64,000 nucleotides of DNA from Nocardia sp. NBC_01327 (GTDB lineage: Bacteria > Actinomycetota > Actinomycetes > Mycobacteriales > Mycobacteriaceae): positions 6,944,001 to 7,008,000 of the forward strand of contig NZ_CP108383.1 of NCBI RefSeq assembly GCF_035958815.1, given 5' to 3'. Positions 33,474 to 42,550 of this stretch are shown here, in pieces. Under the pieces are notes generated by a model, which searched no databases, had not been told where the DNA came from, and worked only from the letters and a program-made list of their open reading frames with translations. Position 1 is the stretch's first letter; each line of letters opens with the position of its first letter. A program made the translations under genes and the position numbers.

Positions 33474-34624
33474 TGCGAAACCGCCTCACGTGCACGCGCT
33501 TCGGCGAGCACCTCACTGAGAATCGTTGTGATGGTGGCAATCTCGGATTCGGTGAGATTGGCGCGCGCGGTCAGCCGCAGACGCGAGGTGCCCTCGGGGA
33601 CCGACGGCGGGCGGAAGCAGCCGACCGTGAGACCGCGCGCCAGACATGCCTGCGAGGCGTCGTAGGCGATCTGCGCCTCGCCGAGCACCACCGAGACCAC
33701 GGCCGAATCCGGTTCCGGCACACCGGCGATACGAGCCAGATCGGCGGCTCGGGCCAGTACGCGACCGGCCATTCCGGGATCACGGCGCAGCACGCGCAGC
33801 GCCGCGCGGGCCGCGCCGACCGCCGCCGGAGCCAGGCCGGTATCGAAGATGAAGGTCCGCGCCGAATCGATGAGGTGCGCCCGGACCCGGCCACTGGCCA
33901 GCACCGCACCGCCCTGGGCGGCAAGGGCTTTCGACAGGGTCGCGGTGATCACCAGATCGGGTTCACCGGCGAGGCCGACCTCGTGCACCAGCCCGCGGCC
34001 GCCGTCGCCGCGCACACCGATGCCGTGCGCCTCGTCCACGATCAGCACCGCACCATTGGCACGGGTCACCCGGTGCAATTCCGCGAGCGGCGCGAGATCG
34101 CCGTCGGCGCTGAAGACCGAATCGGTGAGCACCAGCGCGCGCTCCTCGGTGCGCTCGGCCAGCACCCGGTCCACGGCGGCGGGATCACGATGCGCCGCGA
34201 TCTCCACCCGGGCCCGGGACAATCGGCAGGCATCGACCAGCGAGGCGTGGCTGCCCGCATCCGATACCACCAGCGTGCCCCGCCCGGCCAGTGCGGTGAC
34301 CGCACCGAGATTGGCGGCGTATCCGGAGGCGAAGACCAAACCGGCTTCGGCGCCCACGAATTCGGCGAGTTCGGCCTCGAGCAGTTCGTGCTCGGCGGTG
34401 GTTCCGGTGACCAGGCGCGAACCGGTGGCCCCGGCGCCCCACTTGCAGACCGCGTCGATAGCCCCGTCGATGACCTCGGGATGGCGGACCAGCCCGAGAT
34501 AGTCGTTGGAGGCCAGGTCGATGGTCCCGGTCTCCGGTGCACGCGGGCGTAGTTCCCGGCGCAGTCCGGCGTCGACGCGCTCGGCGGCCCGCTCGTCCAG
34601 CCAACTCAAAGGATCGGCACTCAC
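33470..34624 (-). CDS. bioF: 8-amino-7-oxononanoate synthase BioF
   Basis: PLP enzyme joining pimeloyl-ACP or -CoA with L-alanine. The 384-residue chain shows LASNDYLGLVRHPEV, GATGSRLVTGTTAEHELLE, FASGYAANLGAV, SDAGSHASLVDACRLS, DSVFSADGDLAPL, VDEAHGIGVRGDGGRG and TATLSKALAAQGG carrying the PLP Lys. The start is GTG at 34622-34624. A -10-like TATGCT (34633-34638 on the minus strand) ends 8 bp before it, suggesting a leaderless mRNA; the operator TGAACACCGTTCA lies just upstream. Confidence 0.96.
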   Translation of the reverse strand: MSADPLSWLDERAAERVDAGLRRELRPRAPETGTIDLASNDYLGLVRHPEVIDGAIDAVCKWGAGATGSRLVTGTTAEHELLEAELAEFVGAEAGLVFASGYAANLGAVTALAGRGTLVVSDAGSHASLVDACRLSRARVEIAAHRDPAAVDRVLAERTEERALVLTDSVFSADGDLAPLAELHRVTRANGAVLIVDEAHGIGVRGDGGRGLVHEVGLAGEPDLVITATLSKALAAQGGAVLASGRVRAHLIDSARTFIFDTGLAPAAVGAARAALRVLRRDPGMAGRVLARAADLARIAGVPEPDSAVVSVVLGEAQIAYDASQACLARGLTVGCFRPPSVPEGTSRLRLTARANLTESEIATITTILSEVLAEARAREAVSQ

Positions 34625-34632
34625 AGCTCGGC

Positions 34633-34638
34633 AGCATA
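34633..34638 (-). promoter_or_regulatory. -10 box of a probable leaderless bioF promoter
   Basis: TATGCT on the minus strand ends 8 bp before the bioF GTG. The BioQ-type operator begins 3 bp upstream of it, so bound regulator would block the promoter. Confidence 0.5.
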
Positions 34639-34640
34639 CT

Positions 34641-34653
34641 TGAACACCGTTCA
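34641..34653. promoter_or_regulatory. BioQ-type operator upstream of bioF
   Basis: TGAACACCGTTCA has the same 5-bp arms and 3-bp centre as the bioB site. It lies 17 bp before bioF and 47 bp before the divergent 34700 gene, so it may control both. Confidence 0.85.
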
Positions 34654-34699
34654 GGAGGCATAGCGCGGGCTATGCTGGGAGTCCTAAGGAGGCTGCGCG

Positions 34700-35011
34700 A
34701 TGCCACGATGGGCAATAGTGGTCGAGCAGACGACCGGCTTCGGAGAGAGCAAGACCTGGTCCCCGAAGATCCTCACCGAGGTGGTGGGCACCCGCGAACA
34801 AGCCCTCGCGAAAGTTCCCGACCTCGTCTCGAAGTTCATCCCCGATCATCCGAAGTTGATCAGCCGCCGCACGATCCTGCGCGACGGCGACTCCTTCATG
34901 CTGATCGCCCGCGGCTGGTCCGACGACTGCCACTGCATTTTCCGCGTCTGGGAGGTCCTGTCGGACAGCGACAATCCCGATCGAGTCCGGGAGAAACGCG
35001 CCCGCAGCTGA
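34700..35011 (+). CDS. Conserved-looking small protein, function unknown
   Basis: A 103-residue soluble protein with no recognised domain. AAGGAGG lies 8 nt before the ATG, and the sequence (WAIVVEQTTGFGESKTWSPKI, then LISRRTILRDGDSFMLIARG) looks like a compact alpha/beta fold with clean codon usage. A -10-like TATGCT is at 34671-34676. It is divergent from bioF over a BioQ-type operator, so it could be biotin-regulated; nothing in the sequence shows a role in biotin metabolism. Confidence 0.75.
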   Translation: MPRWAIVVEQTTGFGESKTWSPKILTEVVGTREQALAKVPDLVSKFIPDHPKLISRRTILRDGDSFMLIARGWSDDCHCIFRVWEVLSDSDNPDRVREKRARS

Positions 35012-35350
35012 GGCGCGCACCGAGTTACCGCCGGCTGGAGCACAAGGGCACAGCTCCGAAAACCGGCAACCTCATCCGGCGCTGAGTCATGCCTGTGCCG
35101 ACCTGTGCAGGCACTGGACCAGGCCCGCGCTGAGCCATGCCGTTCAATTCGCGCGCTCGCACCCGTCTGCTCGTATCCGTCCGCTCGCATCCCTGGCTCG
35201 CACTGCGGCATCGGCCCGCGGCAGCGCACGACACCCGGCGAACAGCGAAACCCCGGCCGGGGCAGCGGCGTCCACCATCGGCTGCAACAGCTCGGCCAGG
35301 CGCACCCCCACACCGCGCGCCTCACACGCGGCGCTCAGACCGCCGCCTTC
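35012..35350. other. Gene-free stretch between the 34700 gene and bioA
   Basis: No convincing gene was found. Open frames on both strands are Arg/Pro-rich shadows of high-GC sequence; the plus-strand one at 35137 starts without a ribosome-binding site. No repeat or clear terminator was identified. Confidence 0.5.
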
Positions 35351-36613
35351 TCACACCGCAGCCGCCGCGACCATTGCCGCGGTGATGCGCTGTACGTCGT
35401 CGGTGGTGCTGATGAAGGGCGGCATGCAGTAGATGAGGTTGCGGAACGGGCGGAGCCAGACGCCGGATTCGACTGCCGCATGGGTGGCTTTACGCATATC
35501 TACGGGGTGGTCGAGTTCGATCACGCCGATGGCGCCGAAGATTCGGACATCTGCGACACCGGGCAGTGCGCGGGCCGGGGCCAGGCCGGTGCCGAGTTCG
35601 GATTCGATGCGGCGGACTTCCGAGTGCCAGTCGCGGGACAGGAGTAGCTCTACCGAGGCGACCGCGACCGCGCAGGCGAGCGGGTTGCCCATGAAGGTCG
35701 GCCCGTGCATGAGGCCGCCGTGCGAGCGGCTGATGGTCTCCGCGATCTCGGTGGTGCACAGTGCGGCGGCGAGGGTCATATAGCCGCCGGTGAGCGCCTT
35801 GCCGACACACATGACATCCGGCCGGACACCGGCGTGATCGGCGGCGAAAAGCGTTCCGGTGCGGCCGAATCCGGTGGCGATCTCATCGAAGACCAGCAGC
35901 ACGCCATGCTCGTCGCAGAGGCGGCGCAGATCGGACAGATAGCGCGGATCGTGGAAGCGCATTCCGCCCGCGCCCTGCACCACGGGTTCGACGATGACGG
36001 CGGCCAATTCGCCCGCGTGCGTGGAGATCAACCGCTGCAGCTCCGAAACGTACTCGGGCTCATAGTCTCTGGGCGGTTCGGGCGCGAAGATCTGCTCGAC
36101 CAGGACATCGGTCCAGAGGGCGTGCATGCCGCCCTCGGGATCGCAGACGCTCATGGGCGTGAAGGTGTCCCCGTGATACCCGCCGCGCCAGGTCAGCAGC
36201 CGGTGCTTCTCCGGGCGGCCCAGCGCGCGCTGGTACTGCAGGCACATCTTGATCGCGACCTCGACCGACACCGAGCCGGAGTCGCAGAGGAACACCTTCT
36301 CCAGTCCGGCCGGCGTGAGTTCGACCAGCAACTGCGTGAGCCGCGCCGCCGGTTCGTGGGTCAGCCCGCCGAACATGACATGACTCATGCGCCGCGACTG
36401 CGCGAGCAGTGCGGCATCGAGCACCGGGTGCTGATACCCGTGCACCGCGGCCCACCACGAACTCATCCCGTCGACGAGTTCGCGCCCGTCGGCCAGCGTG
36501 AGCCGGGTGCCCGCGGCGGAAGCGACCACCAGCGGCTCGGTGGTGGCCGGAAATCCGCCGTAGGGATGCCACACGTGGGCGGCGTCGATGGCGGTGATCT
36601 CTTCTGGCGTCAC
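35351..36613 (-). CDS. bioA: Adenosylmethionine-8-amino-7-oxononanoate aminotransferase BioA
   Basis: PLP enzyme using SAM as amino donor to make 7,8-diaminopelargonate. The 420-residue class III aminotransferase shows WHPYGGFP near residue 15, GMSSWWAAVHGYQHP, MSHVMFGGLTHEPA, the SGSVSVEVAIKM phosphate-binding region, WRGGYHGDTF, EPVVQGAGGM, FDEIATGFGRTG and VGKALTGGYMTLAA with the PLP Lys near residue 274. The start is GTG at 36611-36613, with AAGGA at good distance. It is transcribed alone; bioF-bioD lies 700 bp downstream on the same strand with its own operator. Confidence 0.96.
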   Translation of the reverse strand: MTPEEITAIDAAHVWHPYGGFPATTEPLVVASAAGTRLTLADGRELVDGMSSWWAAVHGYQHPVLDAALLAQSRRMSHVMFGGLTHEPAARLTQLLVELTPAGLEKVFLCDSGSVSVEVAIKMCLQYQRALGRPEKHRLLTWRGGYHGDTFTPMSVCDPEGGMHALWTDVLVEQIFAPEPPRDYEPEYVSELQRLISTHAGELAAVIVEPVVQGAGGMRFHDPRYLSDLRRLCDEHGVLLVFDEIATGFGRTGTLFAADHAGVRPDVMCVGKALTGGYMTLAAALCTTEIAETISRSHGGLMHGPTFMGNPLACAVAVASVELLLSRDWHSEVRRIESELGTGLAPARALPGVADVRIFGAIGVIELDHPVDMRKATHAAVESGVWLRPFRNLIYCMPPFISTTDDVQRITAAMVAAAAV

Positions 36614-36637
36614 GGAATGTCCTTCATGAGCCGATGG

Positions 36638-36654
36638 CTTGAACGCCGTTCAAG
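36638..36654. promoter_or_regulatory. BioQ-type operator upstream of bioA
   Basis: CTTGAACGCCGTTCAAG is a perfect 17-bp palindrome (7-bp arms, 3-bp centre) containing TGAAC-N3-GTTCA, 25 bp before the bioA GTG. It has the longest arms of the three copies. Confidence 0.88.
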
Positions 36655-36726
36655 TTACCAGTGGGCGGCCGGATCCGGCGGAGGGCACCTGATTCGGGGG
36701 CCGATCCGGACCGATAGGGTCTGGGC

Positions 36727-38841
36727 ATGGCTCGCGCGACTACCGAAACGGCACCGCTCGGTGTCTGGCCGGGAACCGCCTATCCGCTCGGCGCCACCTA
36801 TGACGGAGTCGGCACCAATTTTTCGGTGTTCTCCGAGGTCGCCAAGCGGGTCGAGCTGTGCCTGATCGGTGCGGGCACCGAAACGCGCATACCCCTCGAC
36901 GAGGTCGACGGCTATGTCTGGCATGCGTACCTGCCGGGCATCGGGCCCGGGCAGCAGTACGGATTCCGCGTGCACGGACCCTTCGATCCGGCCCTCGGCC
37001 AGCGCTGCGATCCGAGCAAACTGCTGCTCGACCCCTACGGCAAGGCCTTCGAGGGCGATTTCGGGTCCGATGCCGGGCCCTACAACTACGGGCAGAACAC
37101 CCTCGGGCACACCATGACCGGGGTGGTCATCAACCCGTTCTTCGACTGGGCCGACGACCGCGCGCCCAAGCGGCCGTATCACGAGACGGTCATCTACGAG
37201 ACCCACGTCAAGGGCATGACCATCACTCACCCGGACGTGCCGCCGGAATTGCGCGGCACCTATGCGGGCATGGCGCATCCGGCGATCGTGGCGCATCTGA
37301 AGAGCCTGGGCATCACCGCCGTCGAGCTGATGCCCGTGCACCAGTTCCTGCACGATCGCATCCTGCTCGATCGTGGACTGCGAAACTACTGGGGCTACAA
37401 CAGTTTCGGCTATTTCGCACCGCATCTCGAATATGCCGCGAGCAAGACTCCCGGCGCGGCGGTCACCGAATTCAAGGCCATGGTGCGGTCACTGCACGCG
37501 GCGGATATCGAGGTGATTCTCGATGTGGTCTACAACCATACGGCCGAGGGCAATGAATTCGGGCCGACGCTGTCGTTCCGCGGTATCGACAATGCCGCGT
37601 ATTACCGTCTGGTGGACGATGATCCGCAGCATTACATGGACTACACCGGCACCGGCAACAGCCTGAACGTGCGGCATCCGCACACACTGCAGCTGATCAT
37701 GGATTCGCTGCGATACTGGGTGCTGGAGATGCACGTGGACGGTTTCCGCTTCGATCTGGCCGCCACGCTGGCGCGCGAATTGCATGATGTGGACCGGCTT
37801 TCCACGTTCTTCGATCTGGTGCACCAGGATCCGGTGGTGAGTCAGGTCAAGCTGATCGCCGAACCGTGGGATGTCGGCGAGGGCGGTTATCAGGTCGGCA
37901 ATTTCCCGGTGGCCTGGACGGAGTGGAACGGCAAATACCGTGACACCGTGCGCGATTACTGGCGCGGGCAGCCGGCGACGCTGGGCGAGTTCGCCTCTCG
38001 GCTCACCGGTTCGTCGGATCTGTACGAGGCCACCGGGCGCAGGCCGAGCGCGAGCATCAATTTCGTCACCGCGCACGACGGCTTCACCCTCGCGGATCTG
38101 GTGTCCTACAACGAGAAACACAATGCCGCCAATGGTGAGGGCGATCGCGACGGCGAAACCTACAATCGCTCGTGCAACTACGGCGTCGAAGGCCCCACCG
38201 ACGATGCCGAGATCCGCGCGGTGCGCGCCCGCCAGCAACGCAATCTGCTCGCCACCCTGCTGCTGTCGCAGGGCACCCCGATGCTGCTGCACGGCGACGA
38301 GCTCGGCCGCACCCAGGGCGGCAACAACAATGCCTATTGTCAGGATTCACCGCTGTCGTGGATGGACTGGTCACTCATGCACACCAATAATGATCTCCTC
38401 GAATTCACCCGCCGCGCGGTCGCGGTGCGCACCGCGCATCCGGTGTTCCGGCGCAGGCGCTTCTTCGACGGAAGACCCGCGACCACCCACGACCATCCCG
38501 ATGACATCGCCTGGTTCACCCCCGCCGGGGCGGAGATGACGGACGCGGACTGGGAGACCGGCTTCGGCCGCTCGCTCACGGTGTTCCTCAATGGCGACGG
38601 GATTCGCGAGCCCGGCCCGTACGGCGAACGCATCAGCGACGATTCGTTCCTACTGTGTTTCAACGCTCACGATGCGGCCATCGACTTCACCCTGCCGCCC
38701 ACCGAACACGGAATCGCCTGGTCGATGGAGTTGGACTGCTCGACCCCGACCGGAAGACCGGCCGCCGACACCGCCCATTCCGCCTCCGCGACCCTGCCCG
38801 TCCCCGCACGCTGCCTACTCGTGCTCCGCCGTACGGCATGA
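36727..38841 (+). CDS. glgX: Glycogen debranching enzyme GlgX (TreX)
   Basis: GH13 isoamylase-type enzyme hydrolysing alpha-1,6 branches of glycogen. The 704-residue protein has the N-terminal CBM48 (YPLGATYDGVGTNFSVFSEV), then the GH13 barrel: EVILDVVYNHTAEG, the catalytic nucleophile in DGFRFDLAATLARE, the acid in KLIAEPWDVGEGGY, and FVTAHDGFTLADLVSYN. NNNAYCQDSPLSW is typical of GlgX. The ATG at 36727 matches the usual start. Its stop overlaps treY as ATGA, forming the trehalose operon treX-treY. Confidence 0.95.
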   Translation: MARATTETAPLGVWPGTAYPLGATYDGVGTNFSVFSEVAKRVELCLIGAGTETRIPLDEVDGYVWHAYLPGIGPGQQYGFRVHGPFDPALGQRCDPSKLLLDPYGKAFEGDFGSDAGPYNYGQNTLGHTMTGVVINPFFDWADDRAPKRPYHETVIYETHVKGMTITHPDVPPELRGTYAGMAHPAIVAHLKSLGITAVELMPVHQFLHDRILLDRGLRNYWGYNSFGYFAPHLEYAASKTPGAAVTEFKAMVRSLHAADIEVILDVVYNHTAEGNEFGPTLSFRGIDNAAYYRLVDDDPQHYMDYTGTGNSLNVRHPHTLQLIMDSLRYWVLEMHVDGFRFDLAATLARELHDVDRLSTFFDLVHQDPVVSQVKLIAEPWDVGEGGYQVGNFPVAWTEWNGKYRDTVRDYWRGQPATLGEFASRLTGSSDLYEATGRRPSASINFVTAHDGFTLADLVSYNEKHNAANGEGDRDGETYNRSCNYGVEGPTDDAEIRAVRARQQRNLLATLLLSQGTPMLLHGDELGRTQGGNNNAYCQDSPLSWMDWSLMHTNNDLLEFTRRAVAVRTAHPVFRRRRFFDGRPATTHDHPDDIAWFTPAGAEMTDADWETGFGRSLTVFLNGDGIREPGPYGERISDDSFLLCFNAHDAAIDFTLPPTEHGIAWSMELDCSTPTGRPAADTAHSASATLPVPARCLLVLRRTA

Positions 38842-41261
38842 TCGATCACGCCATGACCAGCACGCCCGAACATCACACCGGCCCCATTGCCCGGCAGACA
38901 CCCGTCCGCAGCACCTATCGGTTGCAGCTGCGTCCCGACGCGCTCACCTTCGCCGACGCCCGCACCATTGCGGAATACCTGCAGCAACTCGGTATTTCGC
39001 ATCTGTACCTGTCGCCGGTCTTCACCGCGACGCGCGGTTCCACGCACGGCTACGACATCACCGACCCCACCACCGTGTCCGCGGCCCTCGGCGGCCCCGG
39101 CGGCTTCAAGGCGCTCTCCGACGAGGTGCGCAGCCGCGGTATGGGATTGATCGTCGATCTGGTGCCCAACCATGTCGGCGTCGCCGATCCGCGGCAGAAC
39201 CCGTGGTGGTGGGATGTGCTGCAGAACGGCAAGGAGTCGAAGTACGCGCACTACTTCGATATCGACTGGAGTCCCGCCAATGGCGCGGGCGGACGGCTCG
39301 CACTGCCGGTGCTCGCCAACGAGAACGATCCGGCGGCGCTGTCGGTGGACCGCAGCGGCCTCGAACCCATGCTGGCGCTGCACGATATGCGCTTCCCGAT
39401 CTCGCCCGGCACCGATGGCGAGAATGCGCTGCGGATCCATGACAAGCAGCACTATCGCCTGGTCAACTGGAAATCCGGACTGTGCGGCTACCGCCGCTAC
39501 TTCACCGTCGGCGGACTGGCCGCGCTGCGGCAGGAGGATCCCGCGGTCTTCGAGGCCACGCATCGCGAGCTGACCGCATGGTGCGAGCACGATCTCATCG
39601 ACGGTGTGCGCGTGGATCATCCGGATGGGTTATCGCATCCAGCCGACTACCTGGCGCGGCTGCGCAAGATCATCGGACCGCAGCGGTTGCTCCTGGTGGA
39701 GAAGGTGCTCGCGCGCAGCGAACCCCTCGACGCCGGACTGCCCATCGACGGGACCACCGGGTACGACGCGCTCTCCGATATCGGCAGCGTGCTCATCGAT
39801 CCGGACGGCGAGAAGATCCTCACCGACCTGTCCCGCCAGTTCACCGGCCACGGCAGCGACCGCGCCTGGTTCAGCGAGAACGAACACCGGATCAAGCGGG
39901 CCGTCGCCGAAACCATGCTGGTTCCGGAGGTCCGCCGCCTGGTCGCCGCCATCAAACGCGATGCGCGCGCCGATGCCTTCGACACCATGGCGCTGACCAA
40001 TGCCACCATCGAAGTGCTCTCGTACATGCCGGTGGCCCGCACGGACTACGCGCCGCTGGCCGGAACGATCGGGCCTGTCGTCGCCGAAGTGACAAGGCGC
40101 AACAGCGAACTCACCGCACCGCTGCAGGTGCTGGCGACCGCGCTGGCCATCGGCGGCGAGGCCGCCACGCGCTTCCATCAGGTCGGCGGAGCGATCACCG
40201 CGAAGGCCGTGGAGGACACCATGTTCTACCGCGCCGCGCGACTGATATCCCTGCAGGAGATGGGATCCGACCCGACCCGGTTCGGCAGTTCGGTCATAGA
40301 ATTCCATCTGGCCAATGCCGAACGCGCCGCACGCTGGCCCGCCACCATGACCACGCTCTCCACCCACGACACCAAACGCGGTGAGGACACCCGGGCCCGG
40401 ATCAGCATGCTGTCGCAGGTGCCGGATATCTGGGCGCGGTCGGTCGGCGCATGGAACGAGATCGCGCCCGGACCCGACGGTGCGACGACTCTCTTTCTCC
40501 TGCAGAACATCTACGGCATCTGGCCCGCCGACGGCCGGCCCGCCTCCGCGGTCCCCAAGTTCCGCGAACGGGTACATCAGTTCGCGGAGAAGGCTGTTCG
40601 CGAAGCCGGTACCCAATCCTCCTGGGAGGAACCGGATACCGAGTTCGAGAAGGCCGTGCACCGGTGGATCGACACCGTGATCGACGGGCCGATCGGCGTG
40701 GAATTGGGAGAGTTCGTCAACGATCTCGCCACACATGCCTGGACCGATGCGCTGGCGCAGAAGCTGCTGCAGCTGTGCGGTCCGGGAATTCCGGATATCT
40801 ATCAGGGCTGCGAACTGTGGGAAGACTCGCTGGTCGATCCGGATAATCGGCGGCCGGTCGACTTCACCCACCGTTCGCTGCTGCTGCAATCGCTGACCGG
40901 GACACCGGATCTCGATGCGACCGGGGCTGTGAAGATGTGGATCGTGGCATACGCGCTGTGGTTGCGGCGCGAGCGGCCGGAATGCTTCGTCGGGGGAACC
41001 TACGCTCCCCTGTTCGCCAGCGGTGACCACGCCAAGCATCTGGTGTCGTACGCGCGCGGACGGAACGGCGAGACTCCCGAGGTGATCGTCGCCGTTACAC
41101 GGCACAGCATTCGGCTGGACGAAGCCGGTGGATGGGGCGACACCGTCCTGGACCTGCCCCAGGGACATTGGACGGATCGGCTTACCGGACATACGTTCTC
41201 GGGACGGTCGCGGTTGGAGAAGTTGTTCGCCCGGCTGCCCGTAGCGCTTCTTGTTCGGTAG
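38838..41261 (+). CDS. treY: Maltooligosyl trehalose synthase TreY
   Basis: Converts the reducing end of maltodextrins to a trehalosyl unit. The 807-residue GH13 enzyme shows STYRLQLRPDALTFADA near residue 18, ISHLYLSPVFTATRGSTHGYDITDPT, GLIVDLVPNHVGVADPR, DGVRVDHPDGLSHPADYL with the nucleophile Asp, LLLVEKVLA with the acid, and TMTTLSTHDTKRGEDTRAR. The ATG at 38838 overlaps the glgX stop; a second ATG five codons on is possible. The next step enzyme, TreZ, is not found after it: an IS3 element begins 9 bp past the stop. Confidence 0.95.
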   Translation: MIDHAMTSTPEHHTGPIARQTPVRSTYRLQLRPDALTFADARTIAEYLQQLGISHLYLSPVFTATRGSTHGYDITDPTTVSAALGGPGGFKALSDEVRSRGMGLIVDLVPNHVGVADPRQNPWWWDVLQNGKESKYAHYFDIDWSPANGAGGRLALPVLANENDPAALSVDRSGLEPMLALHDMRFPISPGTDGENALRIHDKQHYRLVNWKSGLCGYRRYFTVGGLAALRQEDPAVFEATHRELTAWCEHDLIDGVRVDHPDGLSHPADYLARLRKIIGPQRLLLVEKVLARSEPLDAGLPIDGTTGYDALSDIGSVLIDPDGEKILTDLSRQFTGHGSDRAWFSENEHRIKRAVAETMLVPEVRRLVAAIKRDARADAFDTMALTNATIEVLSYMPVARTDYAPLAGTIGPVVAEVTRRNSELTAPLQVLATALAIGGEAATRFHQVGGAITAKAVEDTMFYRAARLISLQEMGSDPTRFGSSVIEFHLANAERAARWPATMTTLSTHDTKRGEDTRARISMLSQVPDIWARSVGAWNEIAPGPDGATTLFLLQNIYGIWPADGRPASAVPKFRERVHQFAEKAVREAGTQSSWEEPDTEFEKAVHRWIDTVIDGPIGVELGEFVNDLATHAWTDALAQKLLQLCGPGIPDIYQGCELWEDSLVDPDNRRPVDFTHRSLLLQSLTGTPDLDATGAVKMWIVAYALWLRRERPECFVGGTYAPLFASGDHAKHLVSYARGRNGETPEVIVAVTRHSIRLDEAGGWGDTVLDLPQGHWTDRLTGHTFSGRSRLEKLFARLPVALLVR

Positions 41262-41334
41262 GGCGGAAGAGAGGTGCCTGAAGTTCTTCGGACAGTGGCC
41301 CAATCTAGAATTGGGTGACTGAACGGAGTGGCTT

Positions 41335-41628
41335 GTGGCGCAGAGGAAATCGCGGAAATTCAGCCCGGAGTTTCGAGAGGCGGCGGCTCGGGAAGTGTTG
41401 GTCGGGGGGCGGTCGTTCACCGATGTAGCGCGCGATTGCGGAGTCACCGAGCAGACGATCCGAAATTGGGTTCATGCGTGCCGGACCGAGAGCGGCGAGG
41501 CCGCCTCGGACCTGTCGACCGATGAACGTGTGCGGTTGCGGGCCTTGGAGGAGGAGAACCGGAAACTCCGGGAGGAGAACGAGTTCCTGGGAAAATCGGT
41601 GGCCTTCTTCGCGAAGAAGTACCTGTAG
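41335..41628 (+). CDS. IS3 transposase OrfA (copy 1)
   Basis: A 97-residue helix-turn-helix protein (RKFSPEFREAAAREVL, then VARDCGVTEQTIRNWVHAC) ending in a leucine-zipper coil (ALEEENRKLREENEFL). It binds the IS ends. The start is GTG at 41335. Near its end GGGAAAATC offers a possible -1 slip from AAA, leading into the orfB frame. Confidence 0.9.
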   Translation: MAQRKSRKFSPEFREAAAREVLVGGRSFTDVARDCGVTEQTIRNWVHACRTESGEAASDLSTDERVRLRALEEENRKLREENEFLGKSVAFFAKKYL

Positions 41629-41681
41629 CGGCGAAATATGCGTTCGTTGCCTCCGAAGAAGGCCGCCACACGATCGTCGAC

Positions 41682-42509
41682 ATGTGCCGTTGGGCCGGGG
41701 TATCACAGTCGGGCTATTACGCGTGGCGTGGTCGGGAACCCTCGGCCACCGACCGCTGTCGAGATAGGTTGAAGACCGAGGTCCGGTCTTGTTTCAGCCA
41801 TTCCGACGGCACCTACGGGTACCGGCGTATCCATGCGGCGCTGGCCCGCCGCAAAGTGCTGGCCGATCCGGGCACGGTCCGAAAAGTTATGCGTGAGCTG
41901 GGGTTGGTGGCCTGCCAGCCGCGCCCGTTCCGGCCTCCACCACCATTTGCGGCCGACTGTGCCGACCGGCCGGACCTGGTTCGGCGCGATTTCACCGCTA
42001 CCGCGCCGGCAGTCAAACTCGTCGGCGACATCACCTACATCCGCACCCGCCAGGGCTGGCTGTATTTGGCGACCGTGCTCGATTGCTTCTCCAAGAAAGT
42101 CGTCGGGTATGCCATGGCCGAACACATGCAGACCGAACTGGTCGTGGAGGCGTTGACCATGGCGGCACGCAATCTCCCGATCCGCGCCGGAGAAACAATA
42201 TTTCACAGCGACCGCGGTACCCAGTATCTGTCTGCCGAATTCCTCAGGGCCGTCCGTAAACTCGGCATCCGGCACTCCGTGGGGCGCACCGGAACCTGCT
42301 TCGACAACGCCTGGGCGGAATCGTTCAACGCCACTCTGAAGAACGAACGTGTCCACCGCACCCGATACCGGACCCGCGAACATGCTCGCCGCGATATCAC
42401 CGCCTATATCGAATTGCGGTACAACCAGATTCGACTCCACTCCGCGATTGACTACCACACACCGAACGAAGTAGAGTCCGCCTGGTTCGAACGGAGCAGA
42501 ACAGCCTGA
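41682..42509 (+). CDS. IS3 transposase OrfB, integrase domain (copy 1)
   Basis: The DDE catalytic protein: Asp in LVGDITYIRT, Asp in FHSDRGTQYLS and Glu in DNAWAESFNATLKNERV, with the preceding HTH_21-like YGYRRIHAALAR. The reading frame is open well upstream of the ATG at 41682 but has no ATG, GTG or TTG there; the position where copy 2 starts with GTG is GTA here. OrfB may therefore be made only as an OrfAB fusion by -1 frameshifting, or weakly from 41682. Confidence 0.88.
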   Translation: MCRWAGVSQSGYYAWRGREPSATDRCRDRLKTEVRSCFSHSDGTYGYRRIHAALARRKVLADPGTVRKVMRELGLVACQPRPFRPPPPFAADCADRPDLVRRDFTATAPAVKLVGDITYIRTRQGWLYLATVLDCFSKKVVGYAMAEHMQTELVVEALTMAARNLPIRAGETIFHSDRGTQYLSAEFLRAVRKLGIRHSVGRTGTCFDNAWAESFNATLKNERVHRTRYRTREHARRDITAYIELRYNQIRLHSAIDYHTPNEVESAWFERSRTA

Positions 42510-42550
42510 GAGATCAAACCCTCACTGTCCGAGAACATTCCAGCCCCTCA

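Larger units (their letters stand above)
41270..42550 (+). mobile_element. IS3-family insertion sequence, copy 1
   Basis: A 1281-bp element. Its 28-bp terminal inverted repeats (41270-41297 and 42523-42550) match at about 20 positions and share the inner TCGGACAGTG perfectly. Directly flanking GAAG duplications (41266-41269 and 42551-42554) show a 4-bp target duplication, so the boundaries are firm. It encodes orfA and orfB of the usual IS3 layout. It starts 9 bp after the treY stop. Its right neighbour is a related but not identical element in the same orientation. Confidence 0.95.

Noticed and set aside
34671..34676. A promoter pair for the 34700 gene using TTGAAC in the operator as -35
   Set aside because: The spacing to TATGCT would be about 25 bp, too long for a normal promoter.
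35137..35385. An 82-codon plus-strand frame upstream of bioA
   Set aside because: It is Arg/Pro-rich with no ribosome-binding site and overlaps the bioA 3' end.
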